Assembly (NCBI GenBank): GCA_902762505.1
Contig: CACWOQ010000003.1
Coordinates: 1-63,180 of the forward strand
DNA length: 63,180 nt
Direction of reading: 5' to 3'
From: an uncultured Ruminococcus sp.
GTDB lineage: Bacteria; Bacillota; Clostridia; Oscillospirales; CAG-272
The position numbers and the translations under genes were made by a program. Of the stretch, positions 55,409 to 63,060 are shown one piece after another (the stretch's first letter is position 1; each line of letters opens with the position of its first letter). The notes beneath the pieces were generated by a model. That model was not told where the DNA came from, did no database searches, and worked only from the letters and a program-made list of their open reading frames with translations.

Positions 55409-56054
55409 CGGCACGGCACATTATATCCGCAAACGCCTTAGCCGTGCGGACCGCGGCGTCTTTGAAGTGGTTTCCCTCGTTGTATTCGAGCTTCACGCTG
55501 ACCCCCTGCGACAAAAGGACGTCGTATGTCAGGCGTATCCGTTCGCCTACGCGCGCCATAACCTTGTTTTTCACACGCTCTTCACGGTCGCCGATGCTCA
55601 GATACACGTTATCGCATTTCATCCGGGCGGAGGCGATATATTCGTCCCACCCCTCGAACCAGACGGACGGCGAGGCGGCGGCGACGCCGTAAAAGCCCTC
55701 GTAGTTATATCCTCCCCACAGCGCGAAAAGCGCGGAAAGAGAATAGCCGCCTATGACGGTCTTTTCATATCCGTGACGGAGTTTCAGCTCCGGGATGACC
55801 GTGTCTGTCAGCTTTTCAAGCGTTTTAGCGGCGCCTCCGCCGAACGGGACGCTGCCGAACACGGGCGGAGCCTGCCACGGAGACAGGTCGGCGAACCAGT
55901 CGTTCACGGGGATCGCGGCGAGGGTGAAGCCGCGGGCGGCGTGTGCGCGCAAGTATTCCGCCTTTTCGTCAAATCCGCGCAGATCGTCCTCGTCTGACAT
56001 CTGAACGAGCAAAAACGACGGCTGCCCGGACTCGAATATCCTTATTTCAGCCAT
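55401..56054 (-). CDS. Putative esterase, alpha/beta-hydrolase fold
   Basis: 217 residues, no signal peptide. Nucleophile elbow GGYSLSALFALW (Ser near 102), a likely catalytic Asp in SIGDREE (about 152) and His in EGNHFKD (about 196) fit the esterase-D/Fes-like group. Cytoplasmic; substrate unknown. Its ATG overlaps the stop region of the 54-residue ORF upstream, and its end overlaps the helicase start, so translation is probably coupled. Confidence 0.8.
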   Translation of the reverse strand: MAEIRIFESGQPSFLLVQMSDEDDLRGFDEKAEYLRAHAARGFTLAAIPVNDWFADLSPWQAPPVFGSVPFGGGAAKTLEKLTDTVIPELKLRHGYEKTVIGGYSLSALFALWGGYNYEGFYGVAAASPSVWFEGWDEYIASARMKCDNVYLSIGDREERVKNKVMARVGERIRLTYDVLLSQGVSVKLEYNEGNHFKDAAVRTAKAFADIMCRADD

Positions 56055-56206
56055 TCGGAAAGCTCCTTTTCGGTCACGCCCATCTTCGTCACGAGCCCGT
56101 TGAAGCTGAAGTTGTACTGTTCCTCGGTTATCGCGCCGTGCTCTTTCAGGGTCTTCATCGTGTTTACCTGCTTTATGAAAAGCGTTTTTTTCTGTTCTTG
56201 CGTCAT
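56042..56206 (-). CDS. Small 54-residue protein between NUDIX and esterase genes
   Basis: MTQEQKKTLFIKQVNTMKTL opens a 54-residue, charged, probably helical protein ending in SEWLK. Its ATG overlaps the upstream stop by 4 bases (ATGA) and its last 13 bases overlap the start of the esterase gene. This tight coupling in the operon argues that it is real. Residues 24-54 (GAITEEQYNFSFNGLVTKMG) look like a short helical hairpin of the kind found at the ends of larger proteins. Function unknown. Confidence 0.65.
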   Translation of the reverse strand: MTQEQKKTLFIKQVNTMKTLKEHGAITEEQYNFSFNGLVTKMGVTEKELSEWLK

Positions 56207-57258
56207 AAGCCCCTCTCTTTTATAAGCGTCAGAATGGATTCGTCCGCCGGGCAGAATTCGTAATCATGCGCCTCCTCCGGCTTGATCCACGCAAGCGCGG
56301 TGTGCTCGAGGAGCGTCGGCTCGCCTTCCGTTATCCGCGCCGAAAACAGGGTCAGATCCACGGTAAGATCCGGATATTCGTGCGTAAGACGCGTGTATAC
56401 GGCGTACGGCTCGACCGTGACGCCGAGCTCCTCCCGGCATTCCCGTATGAGAGTTTGATCGAGAGTCTCACCTTTTTCGCGCTTGCCGCCGACGAATTCC
56501 CATAAAAGCCCTCTCGCCTTTTCGGGAGGGCGCCGGCAGATGAGGAATCTTTCGCCGTCCGTGATGAGCGCGGCGGCGACCTGTACCGTTTTGTTCATTG
56601 TATCACTTCTTTTATCGTCGTATTTTTCAAGAAAAGAGCGGTTCACCCCGTCCTCGGTGTACCGCGGAAACGTGTCCGGCCAGCCGTTGTGAAGACTGCC
56701 GAAAATACATTTGCCCACGTTCGGGCTGCCTTTTTCAAGCTCTCCGATAAGCTCCGCCGCGTCGCCGTAAACAGGCGAAGGACACCGTACCGCAAGCCCG
56801 ACGGAGGACGCCCAGGCGTCTATATCGCTCCTGTGAGTCCGGTAAAGCGGACGGATCAGCTGAGCGCCGCCGGTCTTTTCCTTCGGCATCACGGCGTAAA
56901 AGCCGTATCCCGACAAAACGTTGTGCAGCGCCTGCTCCGTCACGTCGTCAAACGTCTCAAAGCCGCAGAGCTTGCCGGACGGCGCACCGGTCGCGCCGGT
57001 GATACCGAGCGCGGAGCATATTTCTTCCGCGCCTTTTTCCGGGTACAGCGACAGCGAAAACGGCTCGTCGCTTATGCGGTGCAGCATCCTTAACAGAACA
57101 GCGTTCAGCACGGATCGCGCGTCGGTGGAAACGGCTGACGTTATAACGTCGCCGCGGCTGATCAGACGGTAGCTTTTCACGGCTTCGATGAACGGGTTCC
57201 AGAGCTGCTTTCTGAAAGTCTTTGATACGGCGCGCTCGGCGTCGCTTATCTTATCCAT
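56203..57258 (-). CDS. Fusion of a degenerate TtcA-like PP-loop domain and a NUDIX (MutT-like) hydrolase
   Basis: 351 residues. Residues 1-218 follow the TtcA/TilS-like tRNA-thiolation pattern: FRKQLWNPFIEAVKSYRLI at the start, FDDVTEQALHNVLSGYGF, MPK, LIRPLYRTHRSDIDAW, and GSPNVGKCIF. The ATP-binding SGGKDS loop is, however, replaced by STDARS, and the family's CxxC is missing. Residues 221-351 are a NUDIX domain with VGGKREKGETLDQTLIRECREELG, the full Nudix box, and resemble MutT 8-oxo-dGTPase. The frame is continuous, although MNKTVQVA could also serve as an internal start with a weak site. It overlaps tcdA by 8 bases. Confidence 0.82.
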   Translation of the reverse strand: MDKISDAERAVSKTFRKQLWNPFIEAVKSYRLISRGDVITSAVSTDARSVLNAVLLRMLHRISDEPFSLSLYPEKGAEEICSALGITGATGAPSGKLCGFETFDDVTEQALHNVLSGYGFYAVMPKEKTGGAQLIRPLYRTHRSDIDAWASSVGLAVRCPSPVYGDAAELIGELEKGSPNVGKCIFGSLHNGWPDTFPRYTEDGVNRSFLEKYDDKRSDTMNKTVQVAAALITDGERFLICRRPPEKARGLLWEFVGGKREKGETLDQTLIRECREELGVTVEPYAVYTRLTHEYPDLTVDLTLFSARITEGEPTLLEHTALAWIKPEEAHDYEFCPADESILTLIKERGL

Positions 57259-57976
57259 CGCCGCGAACGCCTCCGCGCACTCCGGTAAGATCCTTTATGA
57301 CCTCCCCGGCTATGATAAGCCCAGCGACGGACGGGACGAAGGATACGCTTCCGGGCGCGTGCCTTCCGTATTCTTCCCCCGCCGTGGCTTTTACGGGGAT
57401 CTCCTTCGAGTAAACCACTTTGAGACTGTCGACGCCGAGCTTGCGCAGCTCGGTCCGCATGACGCGGGCGAGCGGACAGACAGACGTTTCGTATATGTCC
57501 GCGACCTCGAAGCGCGTCGGGTCGAGCTTGTTGCCGGCGCCCATACTCGATATGACGGGCACGCCCGCGGCTTTCGCCGAGAGTATGAGTCCGAGCTTGC
57601 CCTTGACCGTGTCTATCGCGTCAACTGCGTAGTCGTACGCGGAAAAATCGAATTCCGGGGCTGTCTCCGGTGTGAAAAACGTCCTGTGGACCGTGACCGC
57701 GCAATCGGGGTTGATAAGCTTCACCCGGTCGCGTGCGACGTCGACCTTGTATTTTCCGACGGTGCTGTCGTCGGCAATTATCTGCCTGTTTATGTTCGAT
57801 ACCGAGACCGTGTCGCTGTCGGTCAGATCGAGCGCGCCGACGCCGGACCGCGCCAGAGCCTCGACGACGTAGCCTCCTACGCCTCCGACGCCGAACACCG
57901 CCACGCGGCAGGAGGCGAGCTTTTCAATACCTTCACGCCCGAGGATCAGGGCGGAGCGTTCAAATCTTTCGTTCAT
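57251..57976 (-). CDS. tcdA: tRNA threonylcarbamoyladenosine dehydratase (ThiF/MoeB-like E1 family)
   Basis: 241 residues. The adenylate-forming E1-like fold shows FGVGGVGGYVVEALARSG (about 29-46), DSDTVSVSNINRQ, the catalytic-type Lys in KVDVARDRV, and AIDTVKGKLGL; the C-terminal third has SVCPLARVMRTELRK. It cyclises t6A37 of tRNAs to ct6A with ATP. It starts 1 base after the hydrolase stop and overlaps the next gene. Confidence 0.9.
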   Translation of the reverse strand: MNERFERSALILGREGIEKLASCRVAVFGVGGVGGYVVEALARSGVGALDLTDSDTVSVSNINRQIIADDSTVGKYKVDVARDRVKLINPDCAVTVHRTFFTPETAPEFDFSAYDYAVDAIDTVKGKLGLILSAKAAGVPVISSMGAGNKLDPTRFEVADIYETSVCPLARVMRTELRKLGVDSLKVVYSKEIPVKATAGEEYGRHAPGSVSFVPSVAGLIIAGEVIKDLTGVRGGVRGDG

Positions 57977-57977
57977 A

Positions 57978-58742
57978 TCATTCGCGCGTCAGAAACTGTA
58001 TGAGCCTGTCCTTGTAATCGGGCGCCTCGTCGTATACGGCGTGTCCGTACGGCGCCCCGTACATATAAAGCTCGCATTTCAGCTTTTCGGCGATGTCGAG
58101 ACAGTCGCCGGGCGGGACTATCGTGTCGCATACCGCGCCTATGACGAGCGTGCGGCATTTTATCCGGTCAAGCTCGTCGAAGGCGTTGAAGCCCTCGCCC
58201 GCCGTGACGGATATTGCAAATCTTTCAAGCTCCTCGTCAGTTATCGGGATGAGATCCGGGCGAAAGCCGGGAGCCGCTTCTTTTATGAAATCGTCCGAAT
58301 AAAGCGCCGACAGAAATTCGCGGGCTTTTTCCTCAAGTCTGTCCGCGGGGACCGGCTCCTGCTTCGACGTTACTCTTGACGAGGTGGAGCCGAGGACCAG
58401 CGAGTTTACGAGCTCCGGGTGGTCTATCGCTATGAACTGGGCGATCATACCGCCCTGCGAGACGCCGAAAACGTCGGCTTTTTCAATGCCGGCGGCTTTC
58501 ATCGCGGCGGCTGTGTCGGCTGCCATATCCCGTATCTTATAATCCTTTGGCATATCCGTCCTGCGGTCGAACAGATATACCGTGAAAAGCTTCGCAACCG
58601 GATCGTACGCGCGTACTATATCGTCCTCCGAAAGAAGCACGCTTTTCACCGAAAGCCCGGGGATTATGACGAGCGTCCGCCCGCCCTGCCCGAATTTTAT
58701 ATAGTTCATTTCAAGATCTTTTGTTTTTACCGTCCTTATCAT
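57978..58742 (-). CDS. Alpha/beta-fold hydrolase
   Basis: 254 residues. Nucleophile elbow FGVSQGGMIAQFIAIDHPE (Ser near 94), Asp in GAVCDTIVPPGD and His in YGHAVYDEAPDY form a plausible triad. No signal peptide. It belongs to the large family of small-molecule hydrolases; substrate unknown. GGAGGG lies 8 bases before the ATG. Confidence 0.85.
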   Translation of the reverse strand: MIRTVKTKDLEMNYIKFGQGGRTLVIIPGLSVKSVLLSEDDIVRAYDPVAKLFTVYLFDRRTDMPKDYKIRDMAADTAAAMKAAGIEKADVFGVSQGGMIAQFIAIDHPELVNSLVLGSTSSRVTSKQEPVPADRLEEKAREFLSALYSDDFIKEAAPGFRPDLIPITDEELERFAISVTAGEGFNAFDELDRIKCRTLVIGAVCDTIVPPGDCLDIAEKLKCELYMYGAPYGHAVYDEAPDYKDRLIQFLTRE

Positions 58743-58746
58743 ACCG

Positions 58747-59826
58747 TTATCCCTCCGTTTGATTTTTATCAGAGCCGTACAGCTTTTCGGCGCCGCGGTC
58801 GACGAGCTTCAGCAGATCCTTTACGTGCGCGATCCGGAATATCCCGCGGCGTACGAGATCGACGGCGAAGCAGCCGAAGAATATGACCGCCGCCATCGCG
58901 ATTATTTTTACCGTCATGAGCGCGGCTCCGTCGGATACGAACGGAACGGCGGCGTCCTTGAGCAAAAATTCCCATATCACGTCGTGCACGTGGATTATGA
59001 ATATACCGAGCGCGGACGGCGCCGCAAAGCCGATCACGGCTTTAAGCGCCCTGCCGCGGATCCTCAGCTGACTGAAGCCGAGCGTTATCGCGGCGGCGCA
59101 TATAACGACCGCAGGCGAGCTGTATTTGAGCACGGCGGATACTCCGCTGATCCTGATGACCCACGTAACGACGACGGCTCCTGCGAAAACGAGCAGCGAG
59201 GCGTACGCCTTCGGCTTTTTTTCAAGCCTCGAAAGGAATCCGCCGCACAGATACGTAACGCAGAGCCAGAGCGTTGAATATCCGCTCGACAGCCCGAATA
59301 CGGACGTTCCGAGCACCGTCGGCAGCACGCTGAAAAAAACGAATAAGCAAAGAAGCGAGAATCCGAGCGAGCGGACGCTCATTTTCTGTATAGCGGCGTT
59401 GAGGAACGGCGTCAAAAATACCATCCCGAAGTAAGCCGTCATATACCAGTATTCGCCGTGAAGGACCGGCATCGCGGCGCGCAGCCACGCGTTTTCGTGC
59501 ATGAGCTCCGGGCAGAGAAACGTCATAAGAGCGCAGCCGATGAGCGTGTAGAACACAAGCTCGAGCCAGATGCCGAGAGGACGGCTTACCCTGAATCTCC
59601 TGTTCCAGCCGACGTATCCGGAGATCATGCCGAAAATATCGACGGCGCCGAACGTCAGCGCTTCAAAAAACCACGCGATCCCGTAATGGACGGGCGCCGT
59701 GTCGGCGGAAAGATGCGACACTATCCCGCCCTTGTTGCATACGTGGAGTATACAGATAAAAAACATCGTAACGAGCCGGAGCAGATCTATTCCGTAGTTG
59801 CGCCCGGGTTTTTCGTTTTCCGCCAT
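58747..59826 (-). CDS. Acyltransferase 3 family membrane protein
   Basis: 359 residues with about ten membrane helices. It opens NYGIDLLRLVTMFFICILHV, the classic start of OafA/WecH-type acyltransferases, with the catalytic-type His in ILHV. It probably O-acetylates a cell-surface glycan or peptidoglycan precursor. ATG 59826 is chosen because GGAGG lies 7 bases before it; an upstream in-frame ATG at 59877 lies upstream of the -10 box and cannot be used. First gene of the minus-strand operon. Confidence 0.85.
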   Translation of the reverse strand: MAENEKPGRNYGIDLLRLVTMFFICILHVCNKGGIVSHLSADTAPVHYGIAWFFEALTFGAVDIFGMISGYVGWNRRFRVSRPLGIWLELVFYTLIGCALMTFLCPELMHENAWLRAAMPVLHGEYWYMTAYFGMVFLTPFLNAAIQKMSVRSLGFSLLCLFVFFSVLPTVLGTSVFGLSSGYSTLWLCVTYLCGGFLSRLEKKPKAYASLLVFAGAVVVTWVIRISGVSAVLKYSSPAVVICAAAITLGFSQLRIRGRALKAVIGFAAPSALGIFIIHVHDVIWEFLLKDAAVPFVSDGAALMTVKIIAMAAVIFFGCFAVDLVRRGIFRIAHVKDLLKLVDRGAEKLYGSDKNQTEG

Positions 59827-59856
59827 AACACAGCCTCCGTCGGGATTGATAAGATG

Positions 59857-59884
59857 ATTATACCACATAATCGGCAAAAGTCAA
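59857..59884 (-). promoter_or_regulatory. Promoter of the acyltransferase-helicase operon
   Basis: On the minus strand TTGACT (59884-59879), 16-base spacer, TATAAT (59862-59857), about 31 bases before the start codon. Confidence 0.8.
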
Positions 59885-59892
59885 GACGAAAT

Positions 59893-59929
59893 GAGAAAAC
59901 GGCGCGCAGGCAGGGCGCGCCGTTTCACC
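59893..59929 (-). terminator. Intrinsic terminator of udk
   Basis: AAACGGCGCGC and GCGCGCCGTTT pair around a 7-base loop. Reading on the minus strand the stem is followed by TCTCATTT, 11 bases after the udk stop codon. Confidence 0.85.
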
Positions 59930-59935
59930 GGCTGC

Positions 59936-60547
59936 TCAGCTGTTGAGCAGAGCTTCTATCTTGACCTTTATCACGTCGAAGGCGACGTCGTTTTTGCCGC
60001 TGTTTATCACAAGGTCGGCAAGCGCTTTCGTCGGCTCAACGTATACGTAGTGCATCGGCTTCACCGTAGACAGATACTGCCGTGCGATGCCCTCAACGTC
60101 GCGCCCGCGCTCCTTGACGTCCCTTATCACACGGCGCAGGATGCGTTCGTCCGCGTCAGCCTCGACGTATATCTTTATATCGAGCATATCGCGCAGACGC
60201 GGATCGGACAGCACGAGTATCCCCTCGACTATCACGACCTCGGAGGGCTTGACCGTGACCGTCATATCCGAACGGTTGTGGACCGTGAAATCGTAAACGG
60301 GACAGCGTATCTCCTCGCCTCTGCGCAGAGCGGAGAGGTGCTTTATCAAAAGCTCCGTCTCGAACGCGTCCGGGTGGTCGTAATTGAGCTTTTCACGCTC
60401 GGAAAACGGCAGCTCGTCGTGTCTTTTGTAGTAGTTGTCGTAGTATATCACGCTGATCCTGTCGCCGAATTCGGCTTTCAGCCTGTTCGTAAACGTGGAC
60501 TTGCCGGATCCGGTCCCGCCGGCGACCCCGATCATTATAGTTTTCAT
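59936..60547 (-). CDS. udk: Uridine kinase
   Basis: 203 residues, standard length. P-loop GVAGGTGSGKST at the N-terminus, YYDNYYKRHDELPF, NYDHPDAF and VEGILVL are family marks. It phosphorylates uridine and cytidine with ATP or GTP, for pyrimidine salvage. It is a single gene with its own promoter and terminator, divergent from the small ORF and thrS. Confidence 0.95.
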   Translation of the reverse strand: MKTIMIGVAGGTGSGKSTFTNRLKAEFGDRISVIYYDNYYKRHDELPFSEREKLNYDHPDAFETELLIKHLSALRRGEEIRCPVYDFTVHNRSDMTVTVKPSEVVIVEGILVLSDPRLRDMLDIKIYVEADADERILRRVIRDVKERGRDVEGIARQYLSTVKPMHYVYVEPTKALADLVINSGKNDVAFDVIKVKIEALLNS

Positions 60548-60574
60548 AATAGCCTCCGCGACTGTTTTCGACTT

Positions 60575-60603
60575 ATTATAACAGAGTTGCCGTCACTTGT
60601 CAA
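60575..60603 (-). promoter_or_regulatory. Promoter of udk
   Basis: On the minus strand TTGACA (60603-60598), 17-base spacer, TATAAT (60580-60575): perfect consensus. Confidence 0.88.
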
Positions 60604-60610
60604 GACCGAA

Positions 60611-60647
60611 GTAAAATTGTTGAAAAACGATAAAAATTTTATTTTAC
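60611..60647. promoter_or_regulatory. AT-rich inverted repeat between divergent promoters
   Basis: GTAAAAT (60611-60617) and ATTTTAC (60641-60647) face each other between the udk promoter and the promoter of the small ORF. It could be a regulator site or only an AT-rich spacer. Confidence 0.3.
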
Positions 60648-60649
60648 TA

Positions 60650-60678
60650 TTGACATTTATCGCGAGTTATGATATCAT
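60650..60678 (+). promoter_or_regulatory. Promoter of a small ORF between udk and thrS
   Basis: TTGACA (60650-60655), 17-base spacer, TATCAT (60673-60678). It is separate from the thrS promoter 175 bases downstream. Confidence 0.75.
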
Positions 60679-60699
60679 TAGCGTCGGAGGGCGATGCGT

Positions 60700-60828
60700 A
60701 TGATGAGAGAATTTATAAATAAAATAAAGATCTTCGGCTTTTTTACGATCGCAAAGCTCGTCACCGCGGCGGCGCACCTGCGCCGGAGGTTTTCCGGCAA
60801 AACGCGGCAATTTGATCAAAACACTTGA
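60700..60828 (+). CDS. Small basic hydrophobic peptide of 42 residues
   Basis: The frame MMREFINKIKIFGFFTIAKL continues through VTAAAHLRRRF to a Thr before TGA: a hydrophobic/amphipathic helix followed by a strongly basic tail. GGAGG (60686-60690) is 9 bases before ATG 60700; ATG 60694, two codons earlier, is closer than usual. A clean promoter lies just upstream. The stop codon falls inside the -35 box of the thrS promoter. It could be a membrane-associated small protein, a toxin-like peptide or part of a regulatory RNA. No homologue is known to me. Confidence 0.55.
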   Translation: MMREFINKIKIFGFFTIAKLVTAAAHLRRRFSGKTRQFDQNT

Positions 60829-60853
60829 CAAACGCGAAAAAAAGTAGTATAAT
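60825..60853 (+). promoter_or_regulatory. Promoter of thrS
   Basis: TTGACA (60825-60830), 17-base spacer, TATAAT (60848-60853): perfect consensus, with transcription starting near 60860 at the head of the T-box leader. Confidence 0.88.
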
Positions 60854-60859
60854 CCGCAG

Positions 60860-61085
60860 TACAGGCTGTGATGAAAAGAGTAATCCGCGAAAAGGATATC
60901 AGAGAGGGGACGGCAGGTGAAAGTCCCTTATCCCGCATGGACGAAGACCGCTTCTGAGCCGCGGCAAGGAAATAACAGTATTTGCCGCCGTACCCCGCGT
61001 TAAGGGAGCTTGAGTTAAACTTCAAGGTGGGACCGTGTAAATTTTGCACCCTTGAGCGTCTTTTTCGGACGGCTCAGGGTTTTTA
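60860..61085 (+). promoter_or_regulatory. T-box leader of thrS, with terminator
   Basis: Stem I features are GATGAAAAGAGTA, AGAGAGGGGAC and GGTGAAAGTCCC. The likely specifier is ACC (60947-60949, in GAAGACCGCTTCTGAGC), a Thr codon matching the downstream gene. The T-box sequence AAGGTGGGACCGTG (61024-61037) gives UGGG for pairing with the tRNA acceptor end. The terminator ACCCT-GAGC-GTC with GAC-GCTC-AGGGT (61048-61080) ends in TTTTTATTTAT. Uncharged tRNA-Thr should stabilise the antiterminator and turn thrS on. Confidence 0.88.
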
Positions 61086-61101
61086 TTTATAGGAGGAAAA
61101 A

Positions 61102-62886
61102 ATGAAGGTTATCTACAATGACGGGCACGTCGGCGAGTGCGCGCCGGAAGAAGAGCTGCACGTTATCAGACATACCGCCGCACATATCATGGCGCAGGCG
61201 GTAAAGCGCCTTTATCCCCACGCCGATTTCGGATACGGACCGGCGACGGAAAAGGGATTCTACTACGACATAGACCTGGGCGACACGAAGCTGACCGACG
61301 AGGACCTTGCGAAAATAGAGGCTGAGATGAAGAAGATCGTGAAGGAAAACCTGCCGATCAAGTCTTTCATTCTGCCGCGTAAGGAAGCGATCGAGCTTAT
61401 GGAATCCCGCGGCGAAAAGTACAAGGTCGAGCACATAGGCGATCTGCCGGAGGACGCCGTCATAAGCTTCTATCAGCAGGGCGAATATATAGATATGTGC
61501 GTGGGACCGCACCTCTGCTATACGAAGGCTTTGAAGATCTTCCGCATCACCGGTCAGTCGGGCGCTTACTGGAAGAACGACAAGAGCAACAAGATGCTCA
61601 CCCGTATAAACGGCACGGCGTTCGCAAAGCAGGAGGATCTCGACGAGTATCTGAGGCTCCAGGCGGAGGCGGAGCAGCGCGACCACAGAAGGATCGGCAA
61701 GGAGATGCGCCTGTTCATGACGGACGATCTCGTAGGCAAGGGACTTCCGATGTTCCTTCCGAACGGCTACACCGTATGGCAGGAGCTTGAAAACTATATA
61801 AAGGAAAAAGAGCGCAAGCTCGGTTATCAGCACGTCATGACGCCGTGCGTCGGTACCGTCGCGCTTTATCAGACGTCCGGTCACTGGGAGCACTACAAGG
61901 ACAATATGTTCCCGGCGATGGAGGTAGAGGGCGAATCTTTCGTTCTCCGTCCGATGAACTGCCCGCATCACATGATGATCTACGCAAGCAGGGGACATTC
62001 ATACCGCGATCTGCCTATCCGCATAGGCGAGATAGCGCACGATTTCAGATTTGAGTCGTCCGGCACGCTCAAGGGCATAGAACGCGGACGCCACTTCTGC
62101 CAGAACGACGCGCACCTGTTCGTCACGCCGGAGCAGATCAAGGACGAGGTAGCCCGCGTGGTCGATCTCATATTCGACGTTTACCGTGATTTCGGAATAA
62201 CGGATTACCGCTGCGTGCTCTCCCTGCGCGATCCGGCTGACAAGGTCAAATACCATCAGGACGACGAGATGTGGGAAAAGGCGGAAAACGCCCTGCGCGA
62301 CGTGCTGAACCAGCTCGGCATCAATTATACCGAGGAGATAGGCGAGGCGGCTTTCTACGGACCCAAGCTCGACGTCAATGTCAAGCCCGCGGTCGGCGCG
62401 GAGATAACGCTGTCCACCTGCCAGCTCGACTTCTGTCTGCCGGCGAAGTTCGATCTGAAATACGTCGATAAAAACGACGAAAAGAAGACGCCGGTCGTGC
62501 TCCACCGCGCGATACTCGGCTCGCTCGACCGCTTCATGGCGTATATAATCGAGGAGACGAAGGGCAAATTCCCGCTGTGGCTCGCGCCGCTGCAGGTCAA
62601 GGTGCTCCCCGTCAGCGAAAAGACGATGGAATACGCGCAGAAGGTCACGGACGAGCTCGAAGCCGCCGGACTGCGCGTCGCTCTTGACGAACGCGACGAG
62701 AAGATCGGATACAAGATCCGCGAGGCCCAGTCGGTCGACCGCGCTCCGTATATGATCATAATCGGCGCGAAGGAAGCGGAGGAGAACAATATCTCCGTGC
62801 GCGACCGCGATACCGCCGAAACGGAAGTGCTGAGCGTCGCCGCATTCGTTGAAAAGGCGAAGCAGCGCATAAAGGAAAGAAAATAA
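61102..62886 (+). CDS. thrS: Threonyl-tRNA synthetase lacking the TGS domain
   Basis: 594 residues, against about 640 for the usual enzyme. The N-terminal TGS domain is missing: after about 20 residues the editing domain begins (RHTAAHIMAQAVKRLYP, with the His-rich site in this stretch and CVGPHL). The catalytic core has class II motif 2 around HDFRFESSGTLKGIERGRHFCQNDAHLF and the zinc ligands Cys in RPMNCPHH, His in NDAHLF and His in VVLHRAI. The C-terminal anticodon-binding domain is complete. AGGAGG precedes the ATG. It is controlled by the T-box leader and ended by a strong terminator. Confidence 0.96.
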   Translation: MKVIYNDGHVGECAPEEELHVIRHTAAHIMAQAVKRLYPHADFGYGPATEKGFYYDIDLGDTKLTDEDLAKIEAEMKKIVKENLPIKSFILPRKEAIELMESRGEKYKVEHIGDLPEDAVISFYQQGEYIDMCVGPHLCYTKALKIFRITGQSGAYWKNDKSNKMLTRINGTAFAKQEDLDEYLRLQAEAEQRDHRRIGKEMRLFMTDDLVGKGLPMFLPNGYTVWQELENYIKEKERKLGYQHVMTPCVGTVALYQTSGHWEHYKDNMFPAMEVEGESFVLRPMNCPHHMMIYASRGHSYRDLPIRIGEIAHDFRFESSGTLKGIERGRHFCQNDAHLFVTPEQIKDEVARVVDLIFDVYRDFGITDYRCVLSLRDPADKVKYHQDDEMWEKAENALRDVLNQLGINYTEEIGEAAFYGPKLDVNVKPAVGAEITLSTCQLDFCLPAKFDLKYVDKNDEKKTPVVLHRAILGSLDRFMAYIIEETKGKFPLWLAPLQVKVLPVSEKTMEYAQKVTDELEAAGLRVALDERDEKIGYKIREAQSVDRAPYMIIIGAKEAEENNISVRDRDTAETEVLSVAAFVEKAKQRIKERK

Positions 62887-62920
62887 TAAAGATTCGCGGC
62901 GATCGCCGCGAATTCTTTAT
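62884..62920 (+). terminator. Intrinsic terminator of thrS
   Basis: TTCGCGGC-GATC-GCCGCGAA extended by AATAAAGA with TCTTTATT (one bulged T). The stem runs directly from the stop codon. Confidence 0.88.
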
Positions 62921-62964
62921 TTGCAGAGCCTGAACGGCTCCGACCGTACGTGCTCTGCTCCCCG

Positions 62965-63060
62965 TTCGCCTTGGGGGTCCCACCCCTCATAACCCCCAAA
63001 CCCCCTTTTCCCCTCCAACAACTCTGTAAGTTGATGGGGCGCGAGTCTCCGGGCGAAGTT
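62965..63060 (-). repeat. Inverted copy of the G-rich repeat after thrS
   Basis: TTGGGGGTCCCACCCCTCAT, AACCCCCAAACCCCC and TTTTCCCCTCC match the inverted copies at 37.6 and 44.95 kb. The palindrome here is CCAACAACTCTGTAAGTTGATGG, longer than in other copies. The sequence from 63061 to the window end is GC-rich, with no gene recognised. Confidence 0.65.
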
